From JAJECS01 sp965243625 (GTDB lineage Bacteria; Chloroflexota; UBA11872), in contig CBDEVI010000002.1 of assembly GCA_965243625.1 (NCBI GenBank), forward strand, positions 1,736,001-1,800,000: a stretch of 64,000 bases of DNA. The letters run 5' to 3'. A program made the translations under genes and the position numbers. This document shows positions 44,142-53,065 of the stretch, one piece after another (positions within the stretch are counted from its first letter, which is position 1; every line of letters starts with the position of its first letter). A model generated the notes under the pieces. It saw nothing but the letters and a program-made list of their open reading frames with translations. It had not been told where the DNA came from and made no database searches.

Positions 44142-44198
44142 TCTCCCGCTGAGGCATGGGGCTAGGTCCTCTCCCTGGCCCTATGCCTCAACGGGAGA
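44142..44198. repeat. 57-base imperfect palindrome
   Basis: TCTCCCG, then TGAGGCATGGGGCTAGG (44150-44166), a 7-base loop, CCTGGCCCTATGCCTCA (44174-44190), then CGGGAGA. The stem is 24 bp with one mismatch and two wobble pairs. It stands between the iron ABC promoter and tRNA-Ser; no T-run flanks it. In the 420-base gene-free stretch 43883-44302 I see only this and the dyad at 43939. Confidence 0.55.
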
Positions 44199-44302
44199 AC
44201 AAGGCGTGCCCGGTAGAAGCCAATCCAACGTCCGGCGAATCGGAAACGGTCGGCGGCTCGACTCGAATCTCCAGGTGATGCGCCCGGCTGCCGGGAGATC
44301 GG

Positions 44303-44386
44303 CGGAGAGGGTGGGATTCGAACCCACGAGGGGAGTCCCCTACACGCTTTCCAGGCGTGCGCCCTAAGCCTCTAGGCGACCTCTCC
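44303..44386 (-). tRNA. tRNA-Ser(GGA)
   Basis: 84 nt, class II. The acceptor GGAGAGG pairs with CCTCTCC; the anticodon loop CTGGAAA has anticodon GGA (genomic 44350-44352), reading UCC/UCU. A long variable arm (TAGGGGACTCCCCTC region) and the T arm GTGGGTTCGAATCCCAC are present. CCA is not encoded. It lies between the hairpin at 44142 and cysK. Confidence 0.96.
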
Positions 44387-44416
44387 GTGCCGGCATGCTA
44401 CCAACGAGGGTTGGGG

Positions 44417-45379
44417 CTAAACGTCCAGTCCGGCAAACAGCGGATGGGTCAGATAGCGGTCCCCGCCGTCGCACAGCACCGTGACGATGAGCTTGCCCTC
44501 GTTTTCGGGCCGTGCGGCGACCTGCAGGGCGACCCACACGTTGGCTCCGGCCGAGGCACCCACCAGCAGGCCTTCTTCCGACGCCATCCGTCGAGCCGTC
44601 TCTTCCGCCACCGCGTCATCGACGAGCAGGATTTCGTCCACGAGGTCGCGCTCGAAGACCTGCGGCACAAAATTCGCGCCGATGCCTTCGATGCGATGCG
44701 GCCCGGCGCGACCGGTGGTGATGACCGGGTTTCCCACGGGCTCGGCGCCGACAAACTGCAGTGACGACTTGCGTTGCTTGAGAGCGCGCGCGGTGCCGGT
44801 GATCGTGCCTCCGGTGCCTACGGCGGCAACGAACACGTCCACCGCCCCATCGGTATCGCGCCAGATCTCCTCGGCCGTGGTCCGCGCGTGGGCGTCCGGA
44901 TTGCTGGCGTTGCGGAATTGCTGCGGCATCCAGGCGTCGGGGGTGCCGTCGACGATCTGTTGCGCGCGGTCGATGGCGCCGACCATGCCCTGCGCGCCCG
45001 GCGTCAAGATCACCTCCGCGCCGAAGGCGCGCAGCAGATTGCGGCGCTCGATGGTCATGGTTTCCGGCAGCGTGATGATGACGCGATAGCCGCGGGCGGC
45101 GCCCACCATCGCCAGGGCGATGCCCGTGTTGCCGCTCGTCGGCTCGACGATCACGGTGCGGTCGGGGGCAATGCGTCCCTCGCGCTCCGCATCGTCGATC
45201 ATCGCCAATCCGATGCGGTCCTTGACGCTGCCGCCCGGATTGAGGAATTCGCATTTCGCGGCCACCTGGGCCGCGAGGCCCTCGGTCAGGCGGCTCAGCC
45301 GCACCAGCGGCGTGTTGCCGACCAAATCCGCCACGCTGTCCGCAATGCCCGGACCGCGCCCGGGAGCATTTGAAGTCAC
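44417..45379 (-). CDS. cysK: Cysteine synthase A
   Basis: 320 residues from a GTG at 45379 with GAGGGG seven bases upstream. LVGNTPLVRLSRL, the PLP lysine in NPGGSVKDRIGLAMI, the substrate loop PTSGNTGIALA and VGTGGTITGTA are classic O-acetylserine sulfhydrylase motifs. It makes cysteine from O-acetylserine and sulfide. The sequence ends shortly after LCDGGDRYL, so there is no CBS domain. It is divergent from apgM and upstream of tRNA-Ser(GGA). Confidence 0.93.
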   Translation of the reverse strand: MTSNAPGRGPGIADSVADLVGNTPLVRLSRLTEGLAAQVAAKCEFLNPGGSVKDRIGLAMIDDAEREGRIAPDRTVIVEPTSGNTGIALAMVGAARGYRVIITLPETMTIERRNLLRAFGAEVILTPGAQGMVGAIDRAQQIVDGTPDAWMPQQFRNASNPDAHARTTAEEIWRDTDGAVDVFVAAVGTGGTITGTARALKQRKSSLQFVGAEPVGNPVITTGRAGPHRIEGIGANFVPQVFERDLVDEILLVDDAVAEETARRMASEEGLLVGASAGANVWVALQVAARPENEGKLIVTVLCDGGDRYLTHPLFAGLDV

Positions 45380-45491
45380 CGGCGCCCCTCGCAAGTTATC
45401 CACAGCTTCCAGCAAGCCGCCCGCGCCCGATGATAAGCTCTGCGACGGGAGGCCCACCGGCGGAGCAGTCACGGGCAACTTACTGACTTCG

Positions 45492-46670
45492 TTGGCGCAG
45501 CCAGCGACGACCAAGTTAGTGCTGATCGTCCTCGACGGCCTTGGTGGACTGCCGCTTGTTCCGGGAGGACCGACCGAGCTCGAGGCGGCGAACACCCCAA
45601 ATTTCGACCAGCTGGCCCGCGAGGGCGTCTCCGGCCTGCACCAGCCGATGGAAATCGGCGTCACACCCGGCAGCGGTCCCGGACATCTCGCCCTGTTCGG
45701 CTACGACCCGGTCGCCGACAGCATCGGACGCGGGGCGTTGTCGGCCATTGGGCTCGGGATCGAGCTTGGCGACCACGATCTCGCGGTGCGGTTGAACTTC
45801 TGCACCCTCGATGACGACGGCAATGTGACCGATCGACGGGCGGGTCGCATTTCAACCGAGCTGAACCAGCAGCTCATTGCCAAGCTCAATGGCATTCACG
45901 CCCACGACGTCGGACTCGAGCTCGCGGCCGAGCGGCGGCACCGGGCCGTGCTCGTGCTTCGCGGGGAGGGGCTCGACGCGCGCGTCCGCGAAACCGACCC
46001 TCAGGCGATTGGCGTGCCGCCGCTGTCGCCGGAAGCGCTGCATCCCGCGGCGGAGCACACCAGTCGGCTCCTGACCGGGTTCGTGCACCAGGTCGGCGAG
46101 AGCATCGGCAATGAGCAACCGGCCAACTTCGTGCTCATGCGCGGCTACGGCCAGTATCGGGCCCTGCCGTCGCTGGAGTCGCGCCACCGGCTACGGGCGG
46201 CGTGTCTGGCTGTTTATCCGATGTATCGCGGCGTTGCCCGCGCCGTCGGGATGAAGGTGCTTCCGGTCACCGAGGAGCCCGACAACCTGATCGCGGAGCT
46301 CGAGCAGGCCTGGGACGCGTTCGACTTCTTCTTTGTGCACATCAAGGAGACCGACACGCTGGGCGAGGATGGCGATTTCGACGGGAAAGTGCGCGCCATC
46401 GAGGCGGTCGACCGCTGGCTGCCGCGAGTGCGAGCCCTCAATCCCGACGTGCTCGTCGTCACCGGCGACCACTCGACGCCGGCCAAGCTGCGGGCCCATT
46501 CCTGGCACCCCGTGCCGCTGATGCTGTGGGGATCGCTGGCGAGGCCGGACCACGTCGGCGCGTTCAACGAGTCCGCCTGTCTCGGCGGGGGCTTGGGCCA
46601 CATGCCGGCGCGATCGATCCTGCCGCTCATGCTGGCGCACGGGCAGCGGCTCGCGAAGTATGGCGCCTAG
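45492..46670 (+). CDS. apgM: 2,3-bisphosphoglycerate-independent phosphoglycerate mutase, archaeal type
   Basis: About 392 residues from a TTG at 45492; no ATG or GTG lies near and the start is uncertain. LIVLDGLGG holds the first metal Asp, EIGVTPGSGPGHLALFGYDP the Ser nucleophile region, and FVHIKETDTLGEDGDF and VTGDHSTPAKLRAHSWHP the other metal ligands. The enzyme interconverts 3- and 2-phosphoglycerate in glycolysis. Its 3' end overlaps selA by 11 bases. Confidence 0.9.
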   Translation: MAQPATTKLVLIVLDGLGGLPLVPGGPTELEAANTPNFDQLAREGVSGLHQPMEIGVTPGSGPGHLALFGYDPVADSIGRGALSAIGLGIELGDHDLAVRLNFCTLDDDGNVTDRRAGRISTELNQQLIAKLNGIHAHDVGLELAAERRHRAVLVLRGEGLDARVRETDPQAIGVPPLSPEALHPAAEHTSRLLTGFVHQVGESIGNEQPANFVLMRGYGQYRALPSLESRHRLRAACLAVYPMYRGVARAVGMKVLPVTEEPDNLIAELEQAWDAFDFFFVHIKETDTLGEDGDFDGKVRAIEAVDRWLPRVRALNPDVLVVTGDHSTPAKLRAHSWHPVPLMLWGSLARPDHVGAFNESACLGGGLGHMPARSILPLMLAHGQRLAKYGA

Positions 46671-48012
46671 CGCAGGCGGCCCGTCCCTGCGGGACCTGCC
46701 GTCGGTGGACCGGATTGCGCAGACGGCGGCCGCGCACGGCGAGCTGCCACCGGCACTGCTGGTCGCGGCTGCACGCGCGGAGATCGCCACCGCCCGCGAT
46801 GCCATTGGGCGGGGCAGCGCCGCCCCGAGCCTGGAAGCTATGGCCGAGGCCGCCGCGCTGCGGGCGGCCTTGCTGGTGCGCGACGCCCCGCGACGCGTCA
46901 TCAATGCCACCGGCGTGATCATTCACACCAACCTGGGACGCGCGCCGCTCAGTGACCGCGCGCTCGCCGCGGTTCAAGAGGCGGCGGCGGGATACGCCGC
47001 GCTGGAGATGGATCTCGACACGGGTCGGCGCGGCGGACGCGGCGCGGCGGTGGCCGCGAGCCTGCGCGAAATCACCGGCGCGCCGGCGGCTCTCGTGCTC
47101 AACAACAACGCAGGGGCCACGTTCCTGGCGCTGGAGGCGCTGGCCGCGGGCGGCGAGGTGCTGGTGAGCCGCGGCGAGGCAATCGAGATCGGCGGCGGCT
47201 TCCGCGTGCCGGACATCCTGGCCGCCAGCGGCGCGGTGCTGCGCGACGTCGGCACGACCAATCGCACGCGGCTCGAGGATTACGCAGAGGCGCTGAGCGA
47301 CCGCACCACGGCGATCCTCCACGTGCACCGCAGCAACTTTGCGCAGATCGGCTTCACCGAGTCGCCGGATCTGGCGGCGTTGGCGCACCTTGCCCACGAG
47401 CACGCCGTGCCGCTCATCGGCGATCTCGGCTCGGGGACCTTGCTGGACCCGACGCCCTACGGACTGGTCAACGAGCCGCGGGTACAGGATGCGCTGGCCG
47501 CGGGCTGCGACGTCGTGACCTTTTCGGGCGACAAGCTGCTGGGAGGTCCGCAAGCCGGTGTCGCGGCCGGCCATGCCGCCCACGTCGAGCGGATCGCCCG
47601 GCGCCCGCTGGCCCGCGCGTTGCGCTGCGACGCCCTCACGCTGGCGGCGCTCCAGGCAACGCTCGCCCACTACTTGCTGGACGAAGCCGAAACCGCCATT
47701 CCGGTCTGGCAGATGATCGCCGCGCAGCCCGAAGACCTCCGCGCCCGCGCCCGCCGGTTGGCGCGCGGCGTTGCCGGCGCCGGCGTCGAGGAGTCGGAGT
47801 CGGCGGTCGGCGGCGGCTCCCTTCCGGGCCAGGTGCTTCCCAGCTTCGCCGTACGGCTCGGCGGCGGACAGGCCCTGGCCGCGCGGCTGCGCCGCGCGGA
47901 CCCGCCGGTGATTGCCCGCGTCCGGGACGATGACGTGTGGCTCGACGTGCGCACGGTGCTGCCGCGCGACGAACGCGCGCTGCGGCGAACCCTGCTCGAC
48001 CTAGCCCGTTAG
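46660..48012 (+). CDS. selA: L-seryl-tRNA(Sec) selenium transferase
   Basis: 450 residues. PRRVINATGVIIHTNLGRAPL is the typical SelA core start, ALEMDLDTGRRGGRG binds the tRNA/phosphate, and the PLP lysine is in TFSGDKLLGGPQAG. It converts Ser-tRNA(Sec) to Sec-tRNA(Sec) using selenophosphate. It starts in the last bases of apgM. No selB, selD or tRNA-Sec gene is in the window and I found no obvious in-frame UGA gene, so this is only part of a selenocysteine system. The true selA assignment is good but not absolute. Confidence 0.85.
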   Translation: MAPSAGGPSLRDLPSVDRIAQTAAAHGELPPALLVAAARAEIATARDAIGRGSAAPSLEAMAEAAALRAALLVRDAPRRVINATGVIIHTNLGRAPLSDRALAAVQEAAAGYAALEMDLDTGRRGGRGAAVAASLREITGAPAALVLNNNAGATFLALEALAAGGEVLVSRGEAIEIGGGFRVPDILAASGAVLRDVGTTNRTRLEDYAEALSDRTTAILHVHRSNFAQIGFTESPDLAALAHLAHEHAVPLIGDLGSGTLLDPTPYGLVNEPRVQDALAAGCDVVTFSGDKLLGGPQAGVAAGHAAHVERIARRPLARALRCDALTLAALQATLAHYLLDEAETAIPVWQMIAAQPEDLRARARRLARGVAGAGVEESESAVGGGSLPGQVLPSFAVRLGGGQALAARLRRADPPVIARVRDDDVWLDVRTVLPRDERALRRTLLDLAR

Positions 48013-48034
48013 GACGGCGCCGGCGAATCCCTCG

Positions 48035-48150
48035 GTCATTCCGGCGAAGAGCCTGCCCCGTACCTGATACGGGGCCGGAATTCAGTCCGGTCGAACTTGG
48101 AAGCGCGGCGGCAGCTTGGCGTCGGGCGGGTCTGAGACCCGCCCCTACCG
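48035..48150. repeat. Composite repeat after selA
   Basis: It starts with GTCATTCCGG and CCGGAATTCAG (the ATTCCGG family, interrupted by a GCCCCGTACC...GGTACGGGGC-like hairpin), then CAGTCCGGTCGAA, a variable part, and CTTGGCGTCGGGCGGGTC with ACCCGCCCCTACCG. The last 68 bases (48083-48150) recur in inverted orientation at 63356-63423. Confidence 0.65.
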
Positions 48151-48167
48151 CCCTATGCCAAGGTCTC

Positions 48168-49004
48168 CTAGGCGGCGTCCAGGATCGCGCGCAGATAGGC
48201 GGCGTGCTGCGCCAGCGCGGCCTTGCGCCCGCCGCCCGCTCGGGCGTCGCGCGGTTCCCATTCGGTCGATAGGTACCCGCCATAGCCGGCGCGGCGAAGG
48301 ACGCCAAGCATCTCGGCAATCGGAACTTCGCCCCGGCCGGCAACGACGCTTTCCCACTCGCGCTCGTCGTCGGTGCGAACGATGTCCTTGACGTGGACGT
48401 GCACCACGAACGGGCCGATGGCGTCCCAGGCCTCCGCGACGCTCTCACCGGCGCGGTGGGGATGCCCCAGGTCCCACACCACGGCCGCGTTGGGATGCGC
48501 CGCGGCGCGCACGATGCCGCCGACTCGCACGGCGGAGTTGAAGAGGTCGTGGGTTTCCAGCGCCACGCGAACGCCGTGCGGCGCGGCATGCGCGGCTGCG
48601 GCGCGCAGTCCTTCCGCCACCCAAGCGTCCGCCTCGGCGGGCGGCGCGTCGGCGCTCTGCGCGCCGCCGAACACCCGGACCACCGGCGCCCCCCACTCAC
48701 GGGCCAACTCGATGAACCCAGCCGCCCGATCGACCTCCGACGCTCGCGGCGTTGCCGGCTGCGCCAAGCGGCAGTCGCTGCCGACCACGCAGATTTCGAG
48801 ACCCGCGTCCGCGACCACCTCGGCGATGCGTCGTCGTTCCGCGGCGGGGAGATCGGGCGCGAGCGGCTGCCCGGCGAGCATCCGGATCTCCAGGCCGTCA
48901 CAGCCGATCTCGCGGGCGACCCGCGCATGCTCGTCGATGGTCCACTGGGGCGCGGAGTAGGTCGTGACGGCCAGCCGCACGTGAGGGAATCCGGTATTCG
49001 GCAC
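48168..49004 (-). CDS. Sugar phosphate isomerase/epimerase-like TIM barrel protein
   Basis: 278 residues from a GTG at 49004 (AGGA eight bases upstream). It has the xylose-isomerase-like barrel pattern: YSAPQWTIDEHARVAREIGCDGLEIR, VRVALETHDLFNS, VVWDLGHPHRAGE, VVHVHVKDIV and Y-L-S-T-E-W-E-P at the end. The metal ligands Glu (ALETHD), Asp/His (DLGHPH), His (HVHVKD) and Glu (STEWE) are present, so it should be an active metal-dependent isomerase or epimerase. Substrate unknown. The gene is divergent from the glycosyltransferase gene. Confidence 0.82.
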   Translation of the reverse strand: MPNTGFPHVRLAVTTYSAPQWTIDEHARVAREIGCDGLEIRMLAGQPLAPDLPAAERRRIAEVVADAGLEICVVGSDCRLAQPATPRASEVDRAAGFIELAREWGAPVVRVFGGAQSADAPPAEADAWVAEGLRAAAAHAAPHGVRVALETHDLFNSAVRVGGIVRAAAHPNAAVVWDLGHPHRAGESVAEAWDAIGPFVVHVHVKDIVRTDDEREWESVVAGRGEVPIAEMLGVLRRAGYGGYLSTEWEPRDARAGGGRKAALAQHAAYLRAILDAA

Positions 49005-49138
49005 CGCGGCAATCCTAGCGAACTGGTCGGGCGCGGGGGTGTGGTAGGTTTCGGCGCCCTGGAGCGTGGCGGTAGACGGCGGGCGTCGATCACCAAGCGC
49101 CGCGCGTGCCGCGCGCCGACGCTCACATACCAACGCAA

Positions 49139-49861
49139 ATGTCGACCGCCTCCTCAACAGCCGGGCAACCCACGCCGGAAATCTCAGTGGTGTTTCCGTG
49201 TCACAACGAGGCGGAGAATGTCGCCGCGGTCATCGCCGACGCCCAGCAGCACGTTGGTGCGCTGAGAGACGACTACGAAATCCTCATCGTCGACGACGGC
49301 TCGAGCGACGGCACGGCCGAGCGAGCCCGCGAGGCGGCCGCGGGTGACGACCGCGTGCGCGTGGTGCAGCACCCCACGAACCTGGGCTATGGCCATGCGC
49401 TGCGCTCGGGCTTCGCCGCCGCGCGAGCGCCGCTGATCTGCTATGTCGACGGCGACGGCCAGTTTTCGCTGGCGGATCTATCGGGTCTGGTAGACGCGCT
49501 CGGCACACACGGCTTCGTGCTGGGCTATCGCATCCAGCGGGCCGATCCGGCGCACCGGTCGCTGAATGCGCGCCTCTGGGGGCTGGTCGTGCGGCTGGTG
49601 ATGGGCTTCAACGTGCGCGACATCGACTGTGGCTTCAAGCTGTTTCGCCGCGAGGTGGTGCAGGACATCGAGTTCATCGCCGGTCGCGGCGCGGTGATCT
49701 CGGCCGAACTCGTGGCCCGCGCCACGCATGCGGGCCATACGTACACCGAGGTCGGCGTCCACCACTATCCGCGCACAGCCGGCGAGCAGTCCGGCAACAG
49801 CCCGCTGGTGGTGCTGAACTCCTTCGCCGATATCGCTCGGCTGCGGTGGCGCCTGCGGTGA
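49139..49861 (+). CDS. Family 2 glycosyltransferase
   Basis: 240 residues from the ATG at 49139; a GTG 33 bases earlier is possible. ISVVFPCHNEAENVAAVI is the GT2 start, LIVDDGSSDGT binds UDP/GDP, and CYVDGDGQF is the DxD metal motif. The C-terminal third has no membrane helices. The pattern fits the dolichol-phosphate-mannose-synthase-like subgroup that puts a sugar on a lipid carrier. It overlaps the next GT2 gene by 16 bases, suggesting consecutive steps. Confidence 0.85.
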   Translation: MSTASSTAGQPTPEISVVFPCHNEAENVAAVIADAQQHVGALRDDYEILIVDDGSSDGTAERAREAAAGDDRVRVVQHPTNLGYGHALRSGFAAARAPLICYVDGDGQFSLADLSGLVDALGTHGFVLGYRIQRADPAHRSLNARLWGLVVRLVMGFNVRDIDCGFKLFRREVVQDIEFIAGRGAVISAELVARATHAGHTYTEVGVHHYPRTAGEQSGNSPLVVLNSFADIARLRWRLR

Positions 49862-50520
49862 CCCTCAGCGTGATCGTGCCGGCGTACAACGAGGCGCCCA
49901 CGATCGCCGAAGCGCTGCGCCGAGTCGCTGCCGTGGACCTCGATCTCGACATCATCGTGGTCAACGACTGCTCGACGGACGGGACCACAGCCGAGATCGA
50001 GTCGGCCGCCATCCCCGAAATCCGCGTCATCAATCACCCGGAGAACCGGGGCAAGGGCGCCGCCGTGCGCTCGGGGCTGCGGGAGGCGCGCGGGGACGTG
50101 CTGGTCATTCACGACGGCGACCTCGAGTACAACCCGCAGGATTTCCTGGCCATGATTCAGCCGATCCAGCGCGGCGAAGCCAGGGTCGTCTACGGATACC
50201 GGCCGTTGGAATCGCAGTCGCGGCTCTACCGGCTCGGGAATCGCTTCCTCACCCTGCTCACAAATTTGCTCTACGGCGCCTCCGTGCGCGACATGGAAAC
50301 CTGCCACAAGATGTGGCGCCGCGAGGTGCTGGAGGGCGTCGCGCTGACCGCGGATTCATTCGACCTCGAGGTCGAGCTCACGGCGCGGTTTCTCCGGCGC
50401 GGCGAGCGCATCGCGCAACTGCCAATCTCGTACGAGGCGCGATCCGCCAAGAAGCTGCGCTGGTGGGTCGACGGCCCGGCCGCCGTCAGGGCGCTGGTGC
50501 GCTACCGCTTTCTTCGCTAG
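49846..50520 (+). CDS. Family 2 glycosyltransferase, second
   Basis: 224 residues from a GTG overlapping the first GT2. LSVIVPAYNEAPTIAEAL, IVVNDCSTDGT and VIHDGDLEYNPQD mark the GT2 core, with METCHKMWRREVL typical of DPM1-like transferases. No membrane segments. It probably uses a polyprenyl phosphate acceptor, but the sugar is unknown. Its 3' end overlaps the convergent zinc-ribbon gene by 35 bases. Confidence 0.85.
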   Translation: MAPAVTLSVIVPAYNEAPTIAEALRRVAAVDLDLDIIVVNDCSTDGTTAEIESAAIPEIRVINHPENRGKGAAVRSGLREARGDVLVIHDGDLEYNPQDFLAMIQPIQRGEARVVYGYRPLESQSRLYRLGNRFLTLLTNLLYGASVRDMETCHKMWRREVLEGVALTADSFDLEVELTARFLRRGERIAQLPISYEARSAKKLRWWVDGPAAVRALVRYRFLR

Positions 50521-50743
50521 GCGACTCATCGGCCGGAGCGTCGGGCATATGCTCGTCCGGCAGGTTGATCACCACGGGCGCTTCGGTCGCGGCGGGCGCC
50601 ACGGGGGACAGATCCGGGGGGCGAGAGTCCCATTCGCGCGAATCGGCCGGCGCGTGCTCGTGGATGAACTGGCCGCAGTTTTCGCAGAAGACGCGCGCAT
50701 CTTCGACAAGGTCGAAGCACCGCGGGCAGTAGACGTCGGGCAT
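50486..50743 (-). CDS. Small zinc-ribbon protein
   Basis: 85 residues. YCPRCFDLVEDARVFCENCG holds two CxxC pairs, a rubredoxin-like zinc ribbon. The remainder is Pro/Asp/Glu-rich and looks disordered. The start ATG shares one base with the mnmA stop (TGATG), so it is coupled to mnmA. Its function is unknown; zinc ribbons of this size often bind nucleic acid or proteins. Confidence 0.7.
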   Translation of the reverse strand: MPDVYCPRCFDLVEDARVFCENCGQFIHEHAPADSREWDSRPPDLSPVAPAATEAPVVINLPDEHMPDAPADESPSEESGSAPAP

Positions 50744-51816
50744 CAGCGCACCTCCGGCCGGTCGATCACCCCGCCGCCCAGCACCTCGTCTCCGCGATAG
50801 AACACCGCGGCTTGGCCGGGGGCCGGCGCCCAGGCCGGCTCGTCGAACACGACCGACAGCATCGAGCCGGATTCTGGCTCGAGTCGGGCGCGCACGGCAG
50901 GGGCGTGGGAGCGCGTCTGCACCTCGGCGTGCGCCGGCGGACTCGCGGCGGGTCCGTTAATCCAACGCACGTCGCGCACGGATATCGAATTCACCAATGC
51001 CGCCTCGCGCGGACCGACCACCAGCGTATTCCGCTCGGCGTCGATCGCCGTCACATAGCGGCGTCCGCCACCGCCGCCGAGGGCGAGTCCCCGGCGCTGC
51101 CCGATGGTTGCGGTTTCGATGCCGTCATGACGCCCGACCACTCGTCCGTCGGACTCGACGATCGGGCCTTCGCCGCTGGTTCCCTGGCGACGCACGACGG
51201 CTTCATAGTCGCCGTCCGGAACGAAGCAAATCTCCTGGCTGTCCGGCTTGGCGGCCACCGGCAGCTCGAACTCGGCGGCCATCCGGCGGACGTCCGGCTT
51301 CCGCAGGTCGCCCAGCGGCAGCCGGACGCGGCGCAGCTGGTCCTGTTGCAGCATATGCAGCACGTACGACTGGTCTTTCGACGAATCACGGGCGCGGAGC
51401 AAGCGCCACGACGCTCCGTTCGCGACACGCGCGTAGTGGCCGGTGGCGACAAACTCAGCGTCCAGTTCGTCGGCCTTGCGAATCAGCTCCGGGAACCGCA
51501 CGCGGTCGTTGCACGTCACACAGGGATTCGGCGTCTCGCCGCGGAGGTAACTGCGGGTCCACGGGTCGATCACGGCCGCCTCGAACTCGGCGCGAAAGTT
51601 CAGCACGTAGTGCGGCGCGCCGAGGATCTGGCAGACGTGCCGTGCGTCGTCGATGGTCCGCGGCGTGCAGCATCCGCTGCGGGCGTTGCGAAGCGTCTGG
51701 CTCGCCGGCCACTGGTTGAACGTGACGCCGATCACCTCGTGGCCCGCGCGGGAAAGCAACGCGGCGGCGACGGAGCTGTCCACGCCCCCGCTCATCGCCA
51801 CAAGCACCCGCGCCAT
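50743..51816 (-). CDS. mnmA: tRNA-specific 2-thiouridylase
   Basis: 357 residues from the ATG at 51816. The PP-loop reads VLVAMSGGVDSSVAA, the two catalytic Cys are in TPNPCVTCNDRV and SQEICFVPDGDY, and HYARVANG and RDSSKDQSYVLHML are typical. It adds sulfur to U34 of tRNAs for Lys, Glu and Gln with a sulfur donor. The zinc ribbon gene follows directly. Confidence 0.95.
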   Translation of the reverse strand: MARVLVAMSGGVDSSVAAALLSRAGHEVIGVTFNQWPASQTLRNARSGCCTPRTIDDARHVCQILGAPHYVLNFRAEFEAAVIDPWTRSYLRGETPNPCVTCNDRVRFPELIRKADELDAEFVATGHYARVANGASWRLLRARDSSKDQSYVLHMLQQDQLRRVRLPLGDLRKPDVRRMAAEFELPVAAKPDSQEICFVPDGDYEAVVRRQGTSGEGPIVESDGRVVGRHDGIETATIGQRRGLALGGGGGRRYVTAIDAERNTLVVGPREAALVNSISVRDVRWINGPAASPPAHAEVQTRSHAPAVRARLEPESGSMLSVVFDEPAWAPAPGQAAVFYRGDEVLGGGVIDRPEVR

Positions 51817-51885
51817 CGCATCCGACCTCACGCACCACGTTCGTTCGAGGCTAGCAGCGCCGCGCGGGGCGCGCGAAGCGTGGGC

Positions 51886-53040
51886 CTAGGAGGACGTCGT
51901 CTCCACGATTGACCCGCCACGCACGACGAGCCGGGTGTGCCACCGCCCTCCGGGACGCGTGACGCCCTTGCAATCCGCCAGAGGCTCGGGAGACGGCGCC
52001 CAATCGAGCACCACCAGGTCGGCGCAGGCGCCCGGCGCCAGCCGGCCAATCTCATCGGCCATGCCCAGGATCTGCGCCGGGCGCTCGGTTACGCGGGGCC
52101 AGATGTCGGCTTCCGGCATGCCGGCCGCCCGCAGCTTGGACATGACGAGTGGGAGGTCGTGCGGCGGATTCGCCCCGACGTGCCGCCGCTGGATGTCCGT
52201 GGAGATCGCATCGGGCGGGAATCCATCGGCAAGCGCGGCCTCGGCGACGTCGTAGACAAACGAATTCATCCCGTGCCCGGTATCGAACAGGACCCCGCGG
52301 GCGCGGGCCTCGTGGACGCAGTCGAGGACTCGACCGTCACCCACGATGCGGTCCGGTCCATCGTGGAAGCAGTAGGTGACCATATCGCCGGGCCGCAAGC
52401 GCTTGAGCTGGTCCTCCAGCGGCCAATCGGTGTGGTAGCGCGAGCCGTAGATGATGGGACAGCCAACGGCTTCCGCCGCCGCAAGGCCCCGAGCCAGGAT
52501 CTCGCGCGGATCGAGGTCGCCGGTGCCGAGGACGTTCGTGGTGACCGCAATGCCCCAAATGTGATCGCCGCCGTCGCGGACGGCGCGCGCGCACGCGTCC
52601 GCGTCCAGGTCGTCGAGCTTCGAGTGGCTCGGGTGCGGCGCCGACTCGCCGGGCAAGGCCAGGTGCATGGCGAGCTTGATGCGCAACCGCGCCACGTCGA
52701 TGACGGTGTCGCGATAGAGCGGCCAATTGGCCGCGCCCGCGTCGCCCTGCGACATCGCCGTCGTGGTGCCGCGAGCAAGCAGACAGCGATCGGGGTCCAG
52801 GTCATGCTTGGAGTCGCCAAACCCCGGATGCGCATGGAGGTCGATCAGCCCGGGCAGGAGGATGCCGTCGGGGAATTCAAGCACGCGGGCGCCGGGCGGC
52901 GCCGGCATATCCGAACGGTCAATTGCGACGCCGACGATGCGGTCGCCGGCGACCGTCACCGCGCCCGGGCCATCGATTCCGGTGGCCGGGCACACGAGCC
53001 GCCCGGCACGAATCACCAGCGACGGGGTCGGAGTGCTCAA
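51886..53040 (-). CDS. Amidohydrolase-family protein
   Basis: 384 residues. GLIDLHAHPGFG gives the first HxH metal site, DTGHGMNSF and STDIQRRHVGANPPH later ligands, and LAPGACADLVVLD closes the composite barrel. The pattern fits the dihydroorotase/phosphotriesterase-like group of uncertain substrate. The gene stands between mnmA and tRNA-Ser(CGA). Confidence 0.8.
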   Translation of the reverse strand: MSTPTPSLVIRAGRLVCPATGIDGPGAVTVAGDRIVGVAIDRSDMPAPPGARVLEFPDGILLPGLIDLHAHPGFGDSKHDLDPDRCLLARGTTTAMSQGDAGAANWPLYRDTVIDVARLRIKLAMHLALPGESAPHPSHSKLDDLDADACARAVRDGGDHIWGIAVTTNVLGTGDLDPREILARGLAAAEAVGCPIIYGSRYHTDWPLEDQLKRLRPGDMVTYCFHDGPDRIVGDGRVLDCVHEARARGVLFDTGHGMNSFVYDVAEAALADGFPPDAISTDIQRRHVGANPPHDLPLVMSKLRAAGMPEADIWPRVTERPAQILGMADEIGRLAPGACADLVVLDWAPSPEPLADCKGVTRPGGRWHTRLVVRGGSIVETTSS

Positions 53041-53065
53041 GGAATCGTCACCCTCGGAGAGCCGG

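Noticed and set aside
43952..44152. A 66-codon open frame (MPDASTYEVNFS...) in the gap before tRNA-Ser
   Set aside because: No ribosome site, no recognisable domain, and it ends inside the long palindrome; it also begins in the likely operator dyad.
44303..44386. tRNA-Sec to accompany selA
   Set aside because: The anticodon is GGA and the acceptor stem has seven pairs; it is a normal tRNA-Ser.
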